A stretch of DNA of 64,000 bases, taken from positions 1 through 64,000 of the forward strand of contig NZ_WVUD01000015.1 in assembly GCF_009856865.1 (NCBI RefSeq). Direction: 5' to 3'. Each line of letters opens with the position of its first letter. The stretch's first letter is position 1. The position numbers and the translations under genes were made by a program. This DNA is from Solidesulfovibrio aerotolerans. GTDB taxonomy: Bacteria; Desulfobacterota; Desulfovibrionia; Desulfovibrionales; Desulfovibrionaceae. The notes under the pieces are model-generated. The model was not told the DNA's origin and did not search any database. It saw only the letters and a list, made by a program, of their open reading frames with translations. This document shows, in pieces, positions 8,722-17,762 of the stretch.

Positions 8722-9111
8722 TCAGTCATCCTCGGGCAGCATAATCGTCAGCACTGGCTCAGCATTGTCACCAGGGCCGATGTGAGCGATGATATCAACG
8801 GTTTCTTTTTTATCTGGCCCCATCAGGAACGACACTTTGAAGTACACCCGATCTGTCCCTTTGCTGGACCGGGCGGCGAACATCGCCAGTGTCAGCAGAT
8901 CATGGAGTCGGCCAGCACTGGATTGCCCATAACTCCTGTCCAATCCGGTAGGAACTTCAATATATTGGTGGTAGAGGTTATCGGTGACGACAGTGTGGAC
9001 TTTGAACCCGGTTGCTTTGGCATCGGCGGTGATGTCAATTAGGACACCATCTTCGATAGCCTGTGCCCGGGTGTAGCTGTAGATGACGTTCCAGTCTTTA
9101 TCGGTGGTCAT
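8722..9111 (-). CDS. DUF6573-like protein (island A copy)
   Basis: 129 aa. It begins with an IYSYTRAQAIEDGVLIDIT signature near residue 10 that I associate with the DUF6573 family found on plasmids and phages; function unknown. It ends in an acidic PEDD tail. A close paralog, same length, is at 34562-34951 in island B. The start lies inside the end of the 75-aa gene (14-bp overlap), with GGAG nine bases before ATG, so translation is probably coupled. The pair is kept together in both islands, suggesting a backbone role in maintenance or control rather than cargo. Confidence 0.7.
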   Translation of the reverse strand: MTTDKDWNVIYSYTRAQAIEDGVLIDITADAKATGFKVHTVVTDNLYHQYIEVPTGLDRSYGQSSAGRLHDLLTLAMFAARSSKGTDRVYFKVSFLMGPDKKETVDIIAHIGPGDNAEPVLTIMLPEDD

Positions 9112-9325
9112 TTTTGGTATCTCCAGATTCGGCAGTTAAAATGGCATCGAGTTTTTGACGGAAACTTTGACACAGTGTAATTCCAACATCGGCGTATGAG
9201 CGCGTTAGTTCCCCATAGATTTCGATCGACGATGTATCCATTATTTTGAAAAGCTGTTCAATCGAACGAAAAGCATTGAATATTTCGTCCTTGCTTTGAA
9301 GAAGATCATGATCTTTTTGACCCAT
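9098..9325 (-). CDS. 75-aa helical protein paired with DUF6573 (island A copy)
   Basis: Small, probably all-helical protein beginning MGQKDHDLLQSKDEIFNAF. Its paralog at 34938-35165 begins MGKDHQDLLDLKTEIINGF, has the same length and overlaps its DUF6573 gene in the same way. GGAGG lies upstream of the ATG. No domain is recognised. Conserved order and overlap with DUF6573 imply that the two products act together (inference). Confidence 0.7.
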   Translation of the reverse strand: MGQKDHDLLQSKDEIFNAFRSIEQLFKIMDTSSIEIYGELTRSYADVGITLCQSFRQKLDAILTAESGDTKNDHR

Positions 9326-9360
9326 ATGGCCTCCTTTGTTTTTTAAGTAGAAGAATAGCC

Positions 9361-9562
9361 TGGACCAGTGGGGCGGTCACGGGAGTTTGGGATAGGCTGG
9401 GAATTGGACTGGACAAAGCTCTATGGAAATCGGACGTTGGTTGTAGGACGCGATTTCCTGGGATTTTGGCCCGGGGGGAACCCCAAGGCCCCGGCCATAG
9501 GAAAAGGCCCAGGAACGGGCCGGTAGAGAGCAGGGGAGGGGTGTCCGAGAGGAAATCCCAGT
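9361..9562 (+). repeat. GC-rich dispersed repeat R1
   Basis: First copy of a repeat family. Hallmarks are a left module with ATGGAAATCGGACGTTGG-like sequence, CTGGGATTTTGGCCCGGGG, and GGCCGGTAGAGAGCAGGGGA (9518-9537). CTGGGATTT on the left can pair with AAATCCCAG at the right end, and GGCCC-AGGAAC-GGGCC forms an inner hairpin. It separates the DUF6573 pair from the PAS gene. Confidence 0.75.
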
Positions 9563-9835
9563 GGTTGGTCCGGGATGAAAGAGTCAGCTCGTCTTCGACC
9601 GGAGAAGTAAATGGAGGTGTGGATACCTCACTGCTAACGGTTCATCGTTCTCCATTCTTCCTTGGCACAAGCTTGAGTTGACAGGAACCATCGTCCAGTT
9701 TATATGGTAGTAAAGTTTCGAACTTCGGCTGAAAAAGATTTTTTGTTAATTAACTTGGTGTCTTGTGGTATCGTTGAAAGGCTGTCGATGCCATGTTGCG
9801 ACGCTATTACGTTATTTATCTATGGAGGATTTGAA

Positions 9836-10180
9836 ATGTGTGATGTGACTAAGGTTTGGGAGAATCTGAACACGGCACTGATTGTTTCCGACCCTGATTT
9901 CAATGTGACGTATGCCAATCAGAGGGCTTATACTCTTTTTGAAGAGTTGAAGATTGCCGGATTGGAAGTTGGTAAGAATATGGCCGCATGCCACCAAGTA
10001 GCTACCATGACAAAACTGAAAATGATCTATCAGGACTTTGCATCCAAAAAAATTAAAATCAATCATCTGACCATGGATGGACCTGATGGGACTTTGACCA
10101 TCGTAAACGTCCCTTTTTACAATGAGGGAGGAGAGTTGGGAGGCGTTGTGGAAATGGTTTTTGAAGGTTCTCTTGCCTGA
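9836..10180 (+). CDS. single PAS-domain protein
   Basis: 114 aa from ATG 9836, which has GGAGG seven bases upstream; longer frames start without a ribosome site. The sequence is one PAS fold: a conserved ALIVSDPDFNVTYANQRA start and GGVVEMVFEG end. It has no kinase, cyclase or other output domain, so it would act as a stand-alone sensor or adaptor, binding a ligand or another PAS protein. It is flanked by repeats R1 and R2, making a one-gene block. Partners may be the diguanylate cyclase or kinase in neighbouring blocks (inference). Confidence 0.75.
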   Translation: MCDVTKVWENLNTALIVSDPDFNVTYANQRAYTLFEELKIAGLEVGKNMAACHQVATMTKLKMIYQDFASKKIKINHLTMDGPDGTLTIVNVPFYNEGGELGGVVEMVFEGSLA

Positions 10181-10221
10181 GTCTTGTCGTTATAGGTAAA
10201 GAGAAGTTGTTTTATCTCCCT

Positions 10222-10318
10222 GGTGGTTCATTCTGGTGAAGGATAGTCATGACCAAGTAAAAGAGCATGAGAGATTTTCAACTTACTTGGATAAATGAGA
10301 GCAAAAGGGTGAACCACC
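10222..10318. other. nested inverted repeats, candidate structured RNA
   Basis: GGTGGTTCA (10222-10230) pairs with TGAACCACC (10310-10318). Inside it CCAAGTAA (10253-10260) pairs with TTACTTGG (10283-10290). Both stems are perfect and nested. The element lies between the PAS gene stop and repeat R2 and has no T-run. Confidence 0.5.
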
Positions 10319-10454
10319 ATATCCTGAGTTTTTTTGTGCCATTCTTTCGGACTGATTGACAATGATGATGCGGCCAGAAGAAATTTATGGTCAGCACCGT
10401 GAAATTTTGGACATCTTGACCCAAGTGAATTGTTCGCCCATCCTCTCTAGTTCC

Positions 10455-10620
10455 TTGGCCCGGAAAAAGCCCTATTGAAATCGGACGTTGGAGTTATACT
10501 GGGAATTACGGGACTTTTGGCCCGGGGGGAGACAAAGGGGGGAGGCCATTGGAATAATTCCAGGAAAGGGGGCGTAGGTGCGTTGGGGGTGGGTGTTTAA
10601 ACTAAGATCCCAGCATCACA
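10455..10620 (+). repeat. GC-rich dispersed repeat R2
   Basis: It shares the left module (CCCTATTGAAATCGGACGTT) with R1 and R4, and the core GGGGGGAGACAAAGGGGGGA with R7. CTGGGA on the left can pair with TCCCAG at the right end. It lies directly upstream of the EAL-HDOD gene. Confidence 0.7.
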
Positions 10621-10656
10621 TTGGAGTGTATTTCTGTGGACATCAAAGGTCTATGA

Positions 10657-11901
10657 ATGGAAAGTAGTTGCGAAGATATTTTTGTTGCACGGCAACCGAT
10701 ATTTGACACTTCAGGAAATATCTGGGGTTATGAGCTTTTGTACCGTTCATCGGCTTCTGCTGTCGGCGCACAGATTAATGATGAAAATTTGGCAACGATC
10801 AAAGTAATTTCTGATGGATTTTCTTTGGTGTGTGAAAGTTTGCTCAACAGTCAGAAATTATTAGTTAATTTCCCTTGTAGCTTATTGACATCTGAAGCAG
10901 CTTTTGCCCTGCCATCAGATAAATGTATCGTAGAAATACTTGAAAATGTTTATCCAAGCAAAGATGTTTTAGATTCGCTGCATGTGCTGTTGGCAAATAA
11001 TTACACATTAGCACTCGATGACTACATTGGTCAGGAAGAGCTGAAACCATTCTTGCCGTTTGTAAAAATTGTTAAAATCGATATCCTTGCATTGGATAGC
11101 CTCGATCAAGCAAATGAAATTGTGAAAAGCCTCGAAGGTAATGGTGTGATTCTGTTGGCAGAGAAAGTTGAAGACATATTTACGTATGAAAAGCTGATGG
11201 ATATGGGGTTTGTTTTATTCCAAGGGTATTTTTTTGCGCGTCCCGAAGTGGTTCCAGGGAAGAAAGTTTCTGCTCAAGAAGTTTCAAAAATCAATCTATT
11301 AAACGAACTAGGGAAAGATGATTTAGACGTTGTTCGTTTGTCAGAGATAGTTAAATCTGATCCTTCCATTAGCTTTAGATTGCTGAAATATATTAATATG
11401 GCTGGGCAGAACACCGGGCGTTGTATTGATTCTGTAGAACGGGCAATTACAGTCTTGGGGCGACGCCAGCTGGTTCAATGGCTTCGAGCGGTAATCCTCT
11501 CAGATATGAGCTCTTCGATGAAAGCTAATGAACTTTCATTTATGGCTGTTAACCGTGGTTTTTTCTTTCAAGCCTTGTCGAATCTTGTTAGTTGTTATGA
11601 ATTTCAGCCGGAGACAATGTTTTTAATTGGGATCCTTACTCTAGTTGATTCTATAATGGAAATATCTTTAAGTGACATATTGAAACCATTGGCCTTGGAT
11701 GATAAAATAAAAAATGTTATGCTGGATACCGATGCGAAGTTAACTCCATTTATCGAGCTTGTTCGGGCCTATGAGAAATGGGATGTAAATAAAATCAAAA
11801 CATTAGTGACTTCTTTATCGTTGGACCTTGATGTGGTAGACGCGATCTATAATAAATCCTTTGCAAAAACTTTAGCAATTATGAAGTCTGTTGCTAATTG
11901 A
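10657..11901 (+). CDS. EAL-HDOD signalling protein
   Basis: 414 aa. The N-terminal half is an EAL-fold domain of the YuxH type, opening FVARQPIFDTSGNIWGYELL. The signature reads ELL instead of EAL and the usual metal ligands are not apparent, so c-di-GMP hydrolysis is doubtful; binding is possible. The C-terminal half (about 195-414) is an HDOD domain with SDPSISFRLLKYIN and a VLGRRQLVQWL stretch. Such proteins link c-di-GMP or stress signals to motility and biofilm behaviour. The next repeat block carries a GGDEF protein, so the island brings both c-di-GMP-related modules. Boxed by R2 and R3. Confidence 0.85.
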   Translation: MESSCEDIFVARQPIFDTSGNIWGYELLYRSSASAVGAQINDENLATIKVISDGFSLVCESLLNSQKLLVNFPCSLLTSEAAFALPSDKCIVEILENVYPSKDVLDSLHVLLANNYTLALDDYIGQEELKPFLPFVKIVKIDILALDSLDQANEIVKSLEGNGVILLAEKVEDIFTYEKLMDMGFVLFQGYFFARPEVVPGKKVSAQEVSKINLLNELGKDDLDVVRLSEIVKSDPSISFRLLKYINMAGQNTGRCIDSVERAITVLGRRQLVQWLRAVILSDMSSSMKANELSFMAVNRGFFFQALSNLVSCYEFQPETMFLIGILTLVDSIMEISLSDILKPLALDDKIKNVMLDTDAKLTPFIELVRAYEKWDVNKIKTLVTSLSLDLDVVDAIYNKSFAKTLAIMKSVAN

Positions 11902-11902
11902 T

Positions 11903-12300
11903 TGGATGCCGGGGCCAGCCCAAAGCCATAGGTATGGGGCGTAGGGCGTGAATTAGCGTGGTGTCCAAGGGAAAAGACCAAGTCCCAAATTCCCCCAAAG
12001 GGAAGCTTCGACTGTTTCCCTGAAGAAAGTAATGCTATTCCAGCTAGTTATAAACTGCAGGTTCCTGCATTTTTTAATATTAGACAGATGCGCCAGGATA
12101 TCGGTTCGTTTAGAGCTTGATCGGCGACAACGGCGGTGGATCACATCTCGAATCAAAAACGTTGGTTTCCTCTGAATACTTCTGCCATTTGCAGCCCCTG
12201 GTAATGACCAAAACCTTTGAAACTGTCCTTTCCCTGGTCTTAGAGCATTTGGTAAGGGCGGACCAATAAGGTTATTTGACTGTAAACGTGACTTTTCTAG
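11903..12300 (+). repeat. GC-rich dispersed repeat R3
   Basis: A variant copy. It keeps the CCAAGGGAAAAGACCAAGTCCC-type core in divergent form. Its right part (about 12150-12260: GCCATTTGCAGCCCCTGGTA, CTTTGAAACTGTC) matches the right part of R5, and TCTTAGAGCATTTGGTA matches R4. The 11902-12353 gap holds nothing else recognisable. Confidence 0.5.
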
Positions 12301-12353
12301 TTAGTGCTTAACTAAAGTTTTGATGATACGAAAATACAAGAAGGATTGTTCCG

Positions 12354-13424
12354 ATGGTAGAATCTTGTCCGAGTGATAAGTGTAAAGTACAGAATGTCTG
12401 TTCTGAAATTCATAAGCTCGGATATGGAGACGATCCTGCGTGGTTAGCGATTATCTTAATCGTCAGGAATTTATTGGCAAAGTTTTCGTGTTTTTCTGAG
12501 TCTCAAAAATCTATGTTGAAAAGTTATGTTTTTTCTGAGCTTAAGAAAAAAGATGCATCGCCTGAGCATCTAGATGAAGTGATCCAGCGCCTTGAGCATT
12601 TCTTTGAAGACAATAAAAAATGTAAGGATTTAAAAACTCAATTTGCTCGCCAGAATGAAATGTTGGGTGGCATGACTGGAGAAATTGATGGATTTTTAAA
12701 ACAGCTATTTTTTTCTGAGTCGTCTCGAAGTGATCTAGTTACAAAGTATGGTAACGAGTCGCTTGAAGTTCTGAACAAACATGTTGAACCAGCTGAAATT
12801 GTAAATAAAATGAAAGTCATGGTTACAGAAATGCTGACTGCGTACAGGCAGGAAGCTGAAGAGTGGCAACAGAAAGCAAAAAGTTTAGAGCAGATGGTCA
12901 ACGTAGACTCATTGCTTTCGCCGTTACACAATCGAGGTGCCCTCGAAAAATATCTACGGAATGAAATTGCTAATTCTTCGGCAACTGGCAGTGAACTCAC
13001 TGTTTTGATGATGGATATAGATAATTTCAAAGAAATAAATGACGAATTTGGTCATCATATTGGGGATGATGTCCTTAGAGCTTTGGCTAAAATAGTTCAT
13101 AGCCATGCTGCAATGTATAAATGGTATGCAGCTAGGTATGGTGGGGATGAGCTTGTCGTCGTTTGTAAGTCATCAGCAGAAGAAGTTATGCTACATGCAG
13201 ATGCAATTAAAATTGCTGCCCAGAATTATGATTTTTACACGAGAAAAGACGAAAAAGTCCAAAAGCCTAGTGTTAAGTTTACAATTTCCATCGGCATCGG
13301 TGAGTATGTCAGGGGGATGACTTCTGATGATCTGGTTGATGTTGCTGACAAGGCTATGTATAAAGTTAAAATGGCTGGGAAAAATGATGTTGCTGTTTTT
13401 GAACAGAATAAAGAAATTTCGTAG
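12354..13424 (+). CDS. GGDEF diguanylate cyclase
   Basis: 356 aa, start supported by AAGAAGGA upstream of ATG. The first 170 residues are helical with no known sensor domain; Cys residues in the first 25 (CPSDKCKVQNVC) could bind metal. A coiled-coil-like segment precedes the GGDEF domain (about 185-350): VDSLLSPLHNRGALE, MMDIDNFKEINDEFGH, and the signature RYGGDELVVV. Leu replaces the usual Phe of GGDEF, a tolerated change, so activity is likely. It would make c-di-GMP and influence motility and attachment. It lies between R3 and R4, next to a convergent 92-aa gene. Confidence 0.85.
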   Translation: MVESCPSDKCKVQNVCSEIHKLGYGDDPAWLAIILIVRNLLAKFSCFSESQKSMLKSYVFSELKKKDASPEHLDEVIQRLEHFFEDNKKCKDLKTQFARQNEMLGGMTGEIDGFLKQLFFSESSRSDLVTKYGNESLEVLNKHVEPAEIVNKMKVMVTEMLTAYRQEAEEWQQKAKSLEQMVNVDSLLSPLHNRGALEKYLRNEIANSSATGSELTVLMMDIDNFKEINDEFGHHIGDDVLRALAKIVHSHAAMYKWYAARYGGDELVVVCKSSAEEVMLHADAIKIAAQNYDFYTRKDEKVQKPSVKFTISIGIGEYVRGMTSDDLVDVADKAMYKVKMAGKNDVAVFEQNKEIS

Positions 13425-13493
13425 GTCTTTTGTTGCGCATTCAGTTTTCGAAAGAGAAGGTTATTTCTGCTGTAGTCCAGTGAAGAGCATCTA

Positions 13494-13772
13494 TTAGGCT
13501 GCAAAGTTTTTCTTTGTCTTGTTGGTGAGAAGGGTTGCATGATGTTGCGATGAGTTTGGATTTGAAAACTTTGCATAGCTTATGATGCATTGATTTTTAA
13601 GCCTAAGTTGTAGCTGCGTATTGTATTGCTTGGCTAATGATTGCGCTGTCATGATGCTTTCCAAGCCGCTCCCTGGTCCAAACCGAAGACAAACATTTTG
13701 AAAATTATCTAGGTATACTTGGCAGTTACATTGTTCTCGGAGATGTTTCAGGGGGTCGAAATGGTCTTTCAT
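13494..13772 (-). CDS. 92-aa hypothetical protein with a strong ribosome site
   Basis: The start ATG 13772 follows AAGGAGGT at a workable distance, one of the best ribosome sites in the island, which argues for a real gene. The sequence opens MKDHFDPLKHLREQCNCQVY and contains LRFGPGSGLES. The pattern faintly recalls TubC-like docking domains, but I do not rely on that. It converges on the GGDEF gene with a 69-bp gap and sits upstream of R4. Confidence 0.6.
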   Translation of the reverse strand: MKDHFDPLKHLREQCNCQVYLDNFQNVCLRFGPGSGLESIMTAQSLAKQYNTQLQLRLKNQCIISYAKFSNPNSSQHHATLLTNKTKKNFAA

Positions 13773-13907
13773 CGAAGGGACCTCCTTGGGATTGGCTTTT
13801 ATCTTTACACGACTGAGCCCGTTGTGCCAAGGTTTACTTGGGTAAATTTCACCCTGATCGAAAATGTAATTAAAGTTGGCTAATCTAGATTTCGATTAGA
13901 ACGAACT

Positions 13908-14360
13908 GGCGTGGCGTTGGACAAAGCCCTATGGAAATCGGAAGTTGCGTGTAGGATGCGATTTCCTGGGATTTTGACCCGGAGGGACACCCCAGGCCCC
14001 GCCCATTGGAAAAGGCCCAGGAATGGGCCGGTAGAGAGCAGGGGAGGGGTGTCTAGGGAAGAAGGCCAAGCCCAGATTTGCCCAAGGGAAGGGTTCCAGC
14101 TTTTTGCTCAGATAAATACTGTGACTTCGACGACTTTTGAAAAGTCCAGTTTACTGGAACTTTTGATTTTCAGCTGATGGTAAAAAATTATGCTTATCGG
14201 TACTGGGTAAGCGTTAACGGCGCGGGTATGGCATTTTCGACCAGAACGATGGTGTCGGATCGCAGGATCCTGTGAATTTTAAGACCCGTGATGGTGACAA
14301 TGTCACGGGAACTGGCCTGTTTCCTGGTCCTTGAGCATTGGGTACGCTGAATCGTGGCGT
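13908..14360 (+). repeat. GC-rich dispersed repeat R4 (long copy)
   Basis: The left part (13908-14090) closely matches R1, with GGCCGGTAGAGAGCAGGGGA at 14026-14045. The right part contains the inverted repeat TCCAGTTTACTGGA (14145-14158) also found beside R5, the GCAGGATCCTG module (about 14262) and CCCGTGA/TCACGGG arms (about 14284-14308). It separates the GGDEF block from the HTH and kinase block. Confidence 0.75.
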
Positions 14361-14473
14361 TAACACCTAGTAATAGCTCAATTTCTTCAAATACGAAATT
14401 TCCTTCGTTTTTGACTGGACGAAATTTGACGTTTTGCGAGTAAATCAGCGGTTGCCGTTAATCACTAACTGTA

Positions 14474-14501
14474 TTGACATCTTTACGTTTTAAGCTACAT
14501 T
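14474..14501 (+). promoter_or_regulatory. sigma-70 type promoter of the HTH gene
   Basis: TTGACA (14474-14479) and TACATT (14496-14501) are separated by 16 bp. They lie about 40 bp upstream of the ATG at 14543, which has TAAGGAG before it. Confidence 0.55.
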
Positions 14502-14542
14502 CTGGAAATCAAATCCGAAACATTTCTTAAGGAGTTTTACCC

Positions 14543-14863
14543 ATGCCTGGAAGAGAATCAAAATTCGACGCGATGAAACTTCGTACCATGATCACCGAAG
14601 GGAAGACGGCTCAGCAAATCATAGATGGTTTTGAAATTGATAAAGTGACTTTGAAAAACCATCTTCTGAAGTTGATGCAGATGGATGAGAAGTTTTATAA
14701 GATCGAAGGGATGGAAGCTCGGGCGGTTTCTGGGAATGCCAAGTTTTCGAAAAATGGTCTCCGCTTGTCCCCGACACTTCTGTCCAACTACGGTTTCACC
14801 TTGGGTGACGAATTTAAAGTTTCGAGCTTGGAAGAAGGGAAGATATTGCTGGAGCAGAAGTAG
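14543..14863 (+). CDS. HTH plus AbrB-like small regulator (island A copy)
   Basis: 106 aa, start supported by AAGGAG. The N-terminal half looks like a helix-turn-helix (MITEGKTAQQIIDGF followed by VTLKNHLLKLM). The C-terminal half has an AbrB/SpoVT-like flavour (LSNYGFTLGDEFKVSSLEEG). The protein at 27398-27760 in island B has the same two-part layout, including KQTLKQYVLKL and VEGDEFTVMVENG, so the two are paralogs. It is a likely DNA-binding regulator of the island. The promoter is at 14474 and a bidirectional terminator at 14886. Target sites are unknown. Confidence 0.65.
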   Translation: MPGRESKFDAMKLRTMITEGKTAQQIIDGFEIDKVTLKNHLLKLMQMDEKFYKIEGMEARAVSGNAKFSKNGLRLSPTLLSNYGFTLGDEFKVSSLEEGKILLEQK

Positions 14864-14885
14864 CTTGTTTCGGTAGAGTAAAATT

Positions 14886-14920
14886 AAAGCCCACGTGGTC
14901 CAAGTTGGGGCGTGGGCTTT
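14886..14920. terminator. bidirectional terminator
   Basis: AAAGCCCACG (14886-14895) pairs with CGTGGGCTTT (14911-14920), giving T-runs on both strands. It serves the HTH gene (+) and the hybrid kinase (-). Confidence 0.8.
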
Positions 14921-14944
14921 TATCACTTGTACGTTTTGTGAAGC

Positions 14945-17041
14945 TTAAACGTTTGTGTCGGGGCTAAATATTTGATCTATTGCGTTCTTTAAGTCTTCGA
15001 GGATGATTGGCTTTGATAGGTAGCCGTTCATGCCATGGGCCAGAAAATTTTCTCGGTCTCCAGCCATCGCATGAGCAGTCAGAGCTATAATAGGTATTTT
15101 GGAGAAGTTTTTGTTTGAATTCCTTATCGCTATGGTCGTTTCCACTCCATCAAGATTCGGCATTTGGATGTCCATGAGAATTAAATCGAATTGATCTGAT
15201 TGCAATAGCTGTAACGCTTCTGCCCCGTCGTTGACGCACTTTGAAATATGGCCGATTTTTTTTACAAAGCTAGATATGGCCAATTGGTTGACTTTATCAT
15301 CTTCTGCGATAAGTATTTTTAGGGTCGAAATGTTTCCGCGAGCGATGTCGTTAATTTGATCTGTATATTCTAGGATCGGAGGCTCAGTGATCTTAAAAGG
15401 AATCGCAACACAAGTCGTAGTGCCCCCTCCGTCATTATTGTCGACAGTGATACTTCCTCCCATAACAAGGAGTAGCTTTTTTACGATAGAAAGTCCAAGA
15501 CCCACCCCTCCGTATTTACGCGTCAAAGATCCATCGACTTGTGTGAAGGGGTCAAAAATTTCATCTAATTTGTCTTCAGGTATCCCAATGCCTGTGTCTG
15601 AAATTTCAATAAAAATGTGAATAATATTTTTATATGTGAGCGACGTAATCGATAGGAAAATGTGTCCCTGAGATGTGAATTTGACTGAATTTCCGAATAT
15701 ATTGAATATGATTTGTCTTAACCGGCCAGAATCTCCATAAATAAATCCAGGGATTGATTCATCGATAAATGTTTTAATCTCTAAGTTTTTTGAAGTTAGT
15801 TCTGTAATGAAAGTATTTATAACGTCTTCGGCAAGTTGGTTGACGCTGAATCCATGACTCTCTAGGGCGACGTAACCTTGTTCGATACGAGACAAGTCTA
15901 AAAGATCAGTAATTAAATTAGTCAAGTTCCTTCCTGAATTCAAAGCGATGTCGATATACTCGTTTTGCTCGCTGTCCGTGTCCGTTGACTCAAGCAACTG
16001 GAGCATCCCCATGATGCCGTTCAGGGGTGTCCTTATCTCATGACTCATGTTGGCTAAAAATTCAGATTTTGCTTTATTTGCTGCGTCTGCTGTTGTCTTT
16101 GAAAAGATCAATTCTGATTCGAATTTTTTCTTTTCAGTGATATTTTTTGCGATCCATATGATACCTTCAGATAAATCGTAGGGATTTATTGCAGAACCGC
16201 TCACTTCACAGGTTATTATTGAGCCGTCTTTCTTTTTTAGTTGCCATTCGCAATTGACAACTTTAATTGTTGATGCCTTTGACCAATAACTTTCTCCATA
16301 TTTCAAAAAAAGTTCATTGTTAACGTGGATTATTCTGACAGGATGCCCTATGACTTCTTCTCTAGAGTATCCAAACATTTCTTCAAAGCCGATATTTACA
16401 TCTGCTATAATGCGATCCTTCTTGACAACAAGAATTGCCACTGCAGGAGTTTTTAAAATATTTTCTTTCCATAAAAGATGCTTCTCTAGAATCGATTGGT
16501 TTTTTTTGAGAGATATTTCAATAAATTTTTTTTCAGTAATATCTCGATTGCATCCTCGGCGTCCTAGGCAAATCCCTTCGGAGTTGTAAATAGCCTTGCA
16601 GGTATGGCTAATCCATACGATTTCCCCTCTTGAATTTATTATGCGGAATTCGATTTCGATGTGTGGAGACTGGACTCTACAGAATTTCATTTCTTCCAGA
16701 TGGTTTTCCCATAAAATTGCATCTTCTTCGTAAACTATTTTTTGAATAGATACTTCGCTATTAATAAAATCGTTCGGTGTGTAGCCACAGATACGTTCGC
16801 ATGAAGGAGAAACCCAAATATATTTGTTGTCTAATCCCTTCCAGTATTCCCAGTCGTAGCAATGGCCTACTATTATCGAAAATTTTTGTTTCAAATCTTC
16901 TAATGAATTCTGCAAATTTATTGTGTTTAGATGATTTGATTCTGTCGAAGATTTAATGTAGTCTTCAAGTCCATTGATGCGATTGATGGCAGAATTAAAT
17001 TTTTTTTGACAAATGATGTCAAGACATTTTGAATAAGTCAT
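14945..17041 (-). CDS. hybrid histidine kinase, PAS-PAS-HisKA-HATPase-receiver
   Basis: 698 aa from ATG 17041, which has AGGA at good spacing; a GTG 54 bases earlier lacks a ribosome site. No membrane segment is seen, so it is cytoplasmic. Two PAS domains (about 50-165 and 185-300) precede HisKA with the phospho-acceptor His in NMSHEIRTPLNG (about 325). The ATPase domain has a DTGIGIP N-box region and GGVGLGLSIVK. A C-terminal receiver (about 575-690) has the phospho-acceptor Asp in LILMDIQMPNLDG and a Lys in YLSKPI. No separate output regulator is adjacent. It is the last gene of a minus-strand run CheW, receptor, 153 aa, kinase. Confidence 0.88.
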   Translation of the reverse strand: MTYSKCLDIICQKKFNSAINRINGLEDYIKSSTESNHLNTINLQNSLEDLKQKFSIIVGHCYDWEYWKGLDNKYIWVSPSCERICGYTPNDFINSEVSIQKIVYEEDAILWENHLEEMKFCRVQSPHIEIEFRIINSRGEIVWISHTCKAIYNSEGICLGRRGCNRDITEKKFIEISLKKNQSILEKHLLWKENILKTPAVAILVVKKDRIIADVNIGFEEMFGYSREEVIGHPVRIIHVNNELFLKYGESYWSKASTIKVVNCEWQLKKKDGSIITCEVSGSAINPYDLSEGIIWIAKNITEKKKFESELIFSKTTADAANKAKSEFLANMSHEIRTPLNGIMGMLQLLESTDTDSEQNEYIDIALNSGRNLTNLITDLLDLSRIEQGYVALESHGFSVNQLAEDVINTFITELTSKNLEIKTFIDESIPGFIYGDSGRLRQIIFNIFGNSVKFTSQGHIFLSITSLTYKNIIHIFIEISDTGIGIPEDKLDEIFDPFTQVDGSLTRKYGGVGLGLSIVKKLLLVMGGSITVDNNDGGGTTTCVAIPFKITEPPILEYTDQINDIARGNISTLKILIAEDDKVNQLAISSFVKKIGHISKCVNDGAEALQLLQSDQFDLILMDIQMPNLDGVETTIAIRNSNKNFSKIPIIALTAHAMAGDRENFLAHGMNGYLSKPIILEDLKNAIDQIFSPDTNV

Positions 17042-17300
17042 GTACCGTCCTAGCTTGTAGTAGATGAAGGTTTTTGACTTGGCGTAAATAGCCACAAGTC
17101 AGGTTTAATTCGGGAAATCACCAAAAAATAACAAATCCAGGCTTAAAATATTTTTTGCTGTAGAATACTTGCAGCTAAAATAAACATAAAAAGTTTAAAA
17201 AATCTGAAGCTTGTGTTGTAAAAATCTTGGTTTTTAACAAACATGCTCTGAATTTGTAAAAGAGTTTAGGTCAAGATAACGGTCAAGATGTAGATATGAG

Positions 17301-17762
17301 TCAGTAGGGTTTTATTTTAGAATTTAAAGAACGAGCAGATAAATTCGTTAAAAAATTCGCCAAGTCTTGCATTATTTTTTTATAATTTAATTCTAAAAAA
17401 TTGATTTCAAGGTCTTCAAGAAATGTCTCTGTGTTGTACAAGGCAATAAGGACGTTTTCTTTTCCGACCCTCTTGTACGCTTTGAGTAGCCGTGATTCGT
17501 GAAGAATAATTATATTTAGTAGGTAAATAGCTAAATAACTTTTATTGATTTGAGTGCGTTCTTCTGGAGTGCCAAGGAGTTTGATTCCAATGGACTGAAT
17601 GGCTTCTGTTAAAGCTGGATTAGTCTCAATTATTCTGGAAATTTCCATGTGAGCTCTCTTCCTAAGGTGGGTTGGTATTCTATTCATATCAGGAGAGGTG
17701 GAGTAGTTCCTACCCCCACCTCCCTGATTGTAATCGTTAGAATTTTTCGAAATCGTTGTCAT
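17301..17762 (-). CDS. 153-aa helical protein after the chemoreceptor gene
   Basis: The first ATG overlaps the end of the chemoreceptor gene by 26 bp, consistent with translational coupling; no independent ribosome site is seen at the first ATG. After a polar N-terminus ([10 protein letters not shown]) it is helical ([20 protein letters not shown]). No domain is recognised. The other receptor in this island is also followed by a small helical protein (21137), so each may be an accessory of its receptor, although I cannot align the two convincingly. Confidence 0.55.
   Translation of the reverse strand: MTTISKNSNDYNQGGGGRNYSTSPDMNRIPTHLRKRAHMEISRIIETNPALTEAIQSIGIKLLGTPEERTQINKSYLAIYLLNIIILHESRLLKAYKRVGKENVLIALYNTETFLEDLEINFLELNYKKIMQDLANFLTNLSARSLNSKIKPY

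Noticed and set aside
9466-14177. Open frames through R1 (9466-9681) and R4 (13911-14177) with a shared peptide (RKRPRNGPVESRGGVS)
   Set aside because: The peptide match follows from DNA identity. The same frame meets stops in R7 and R8, and no copy has a ribosome site, so a DNA or RNA role is more likely.
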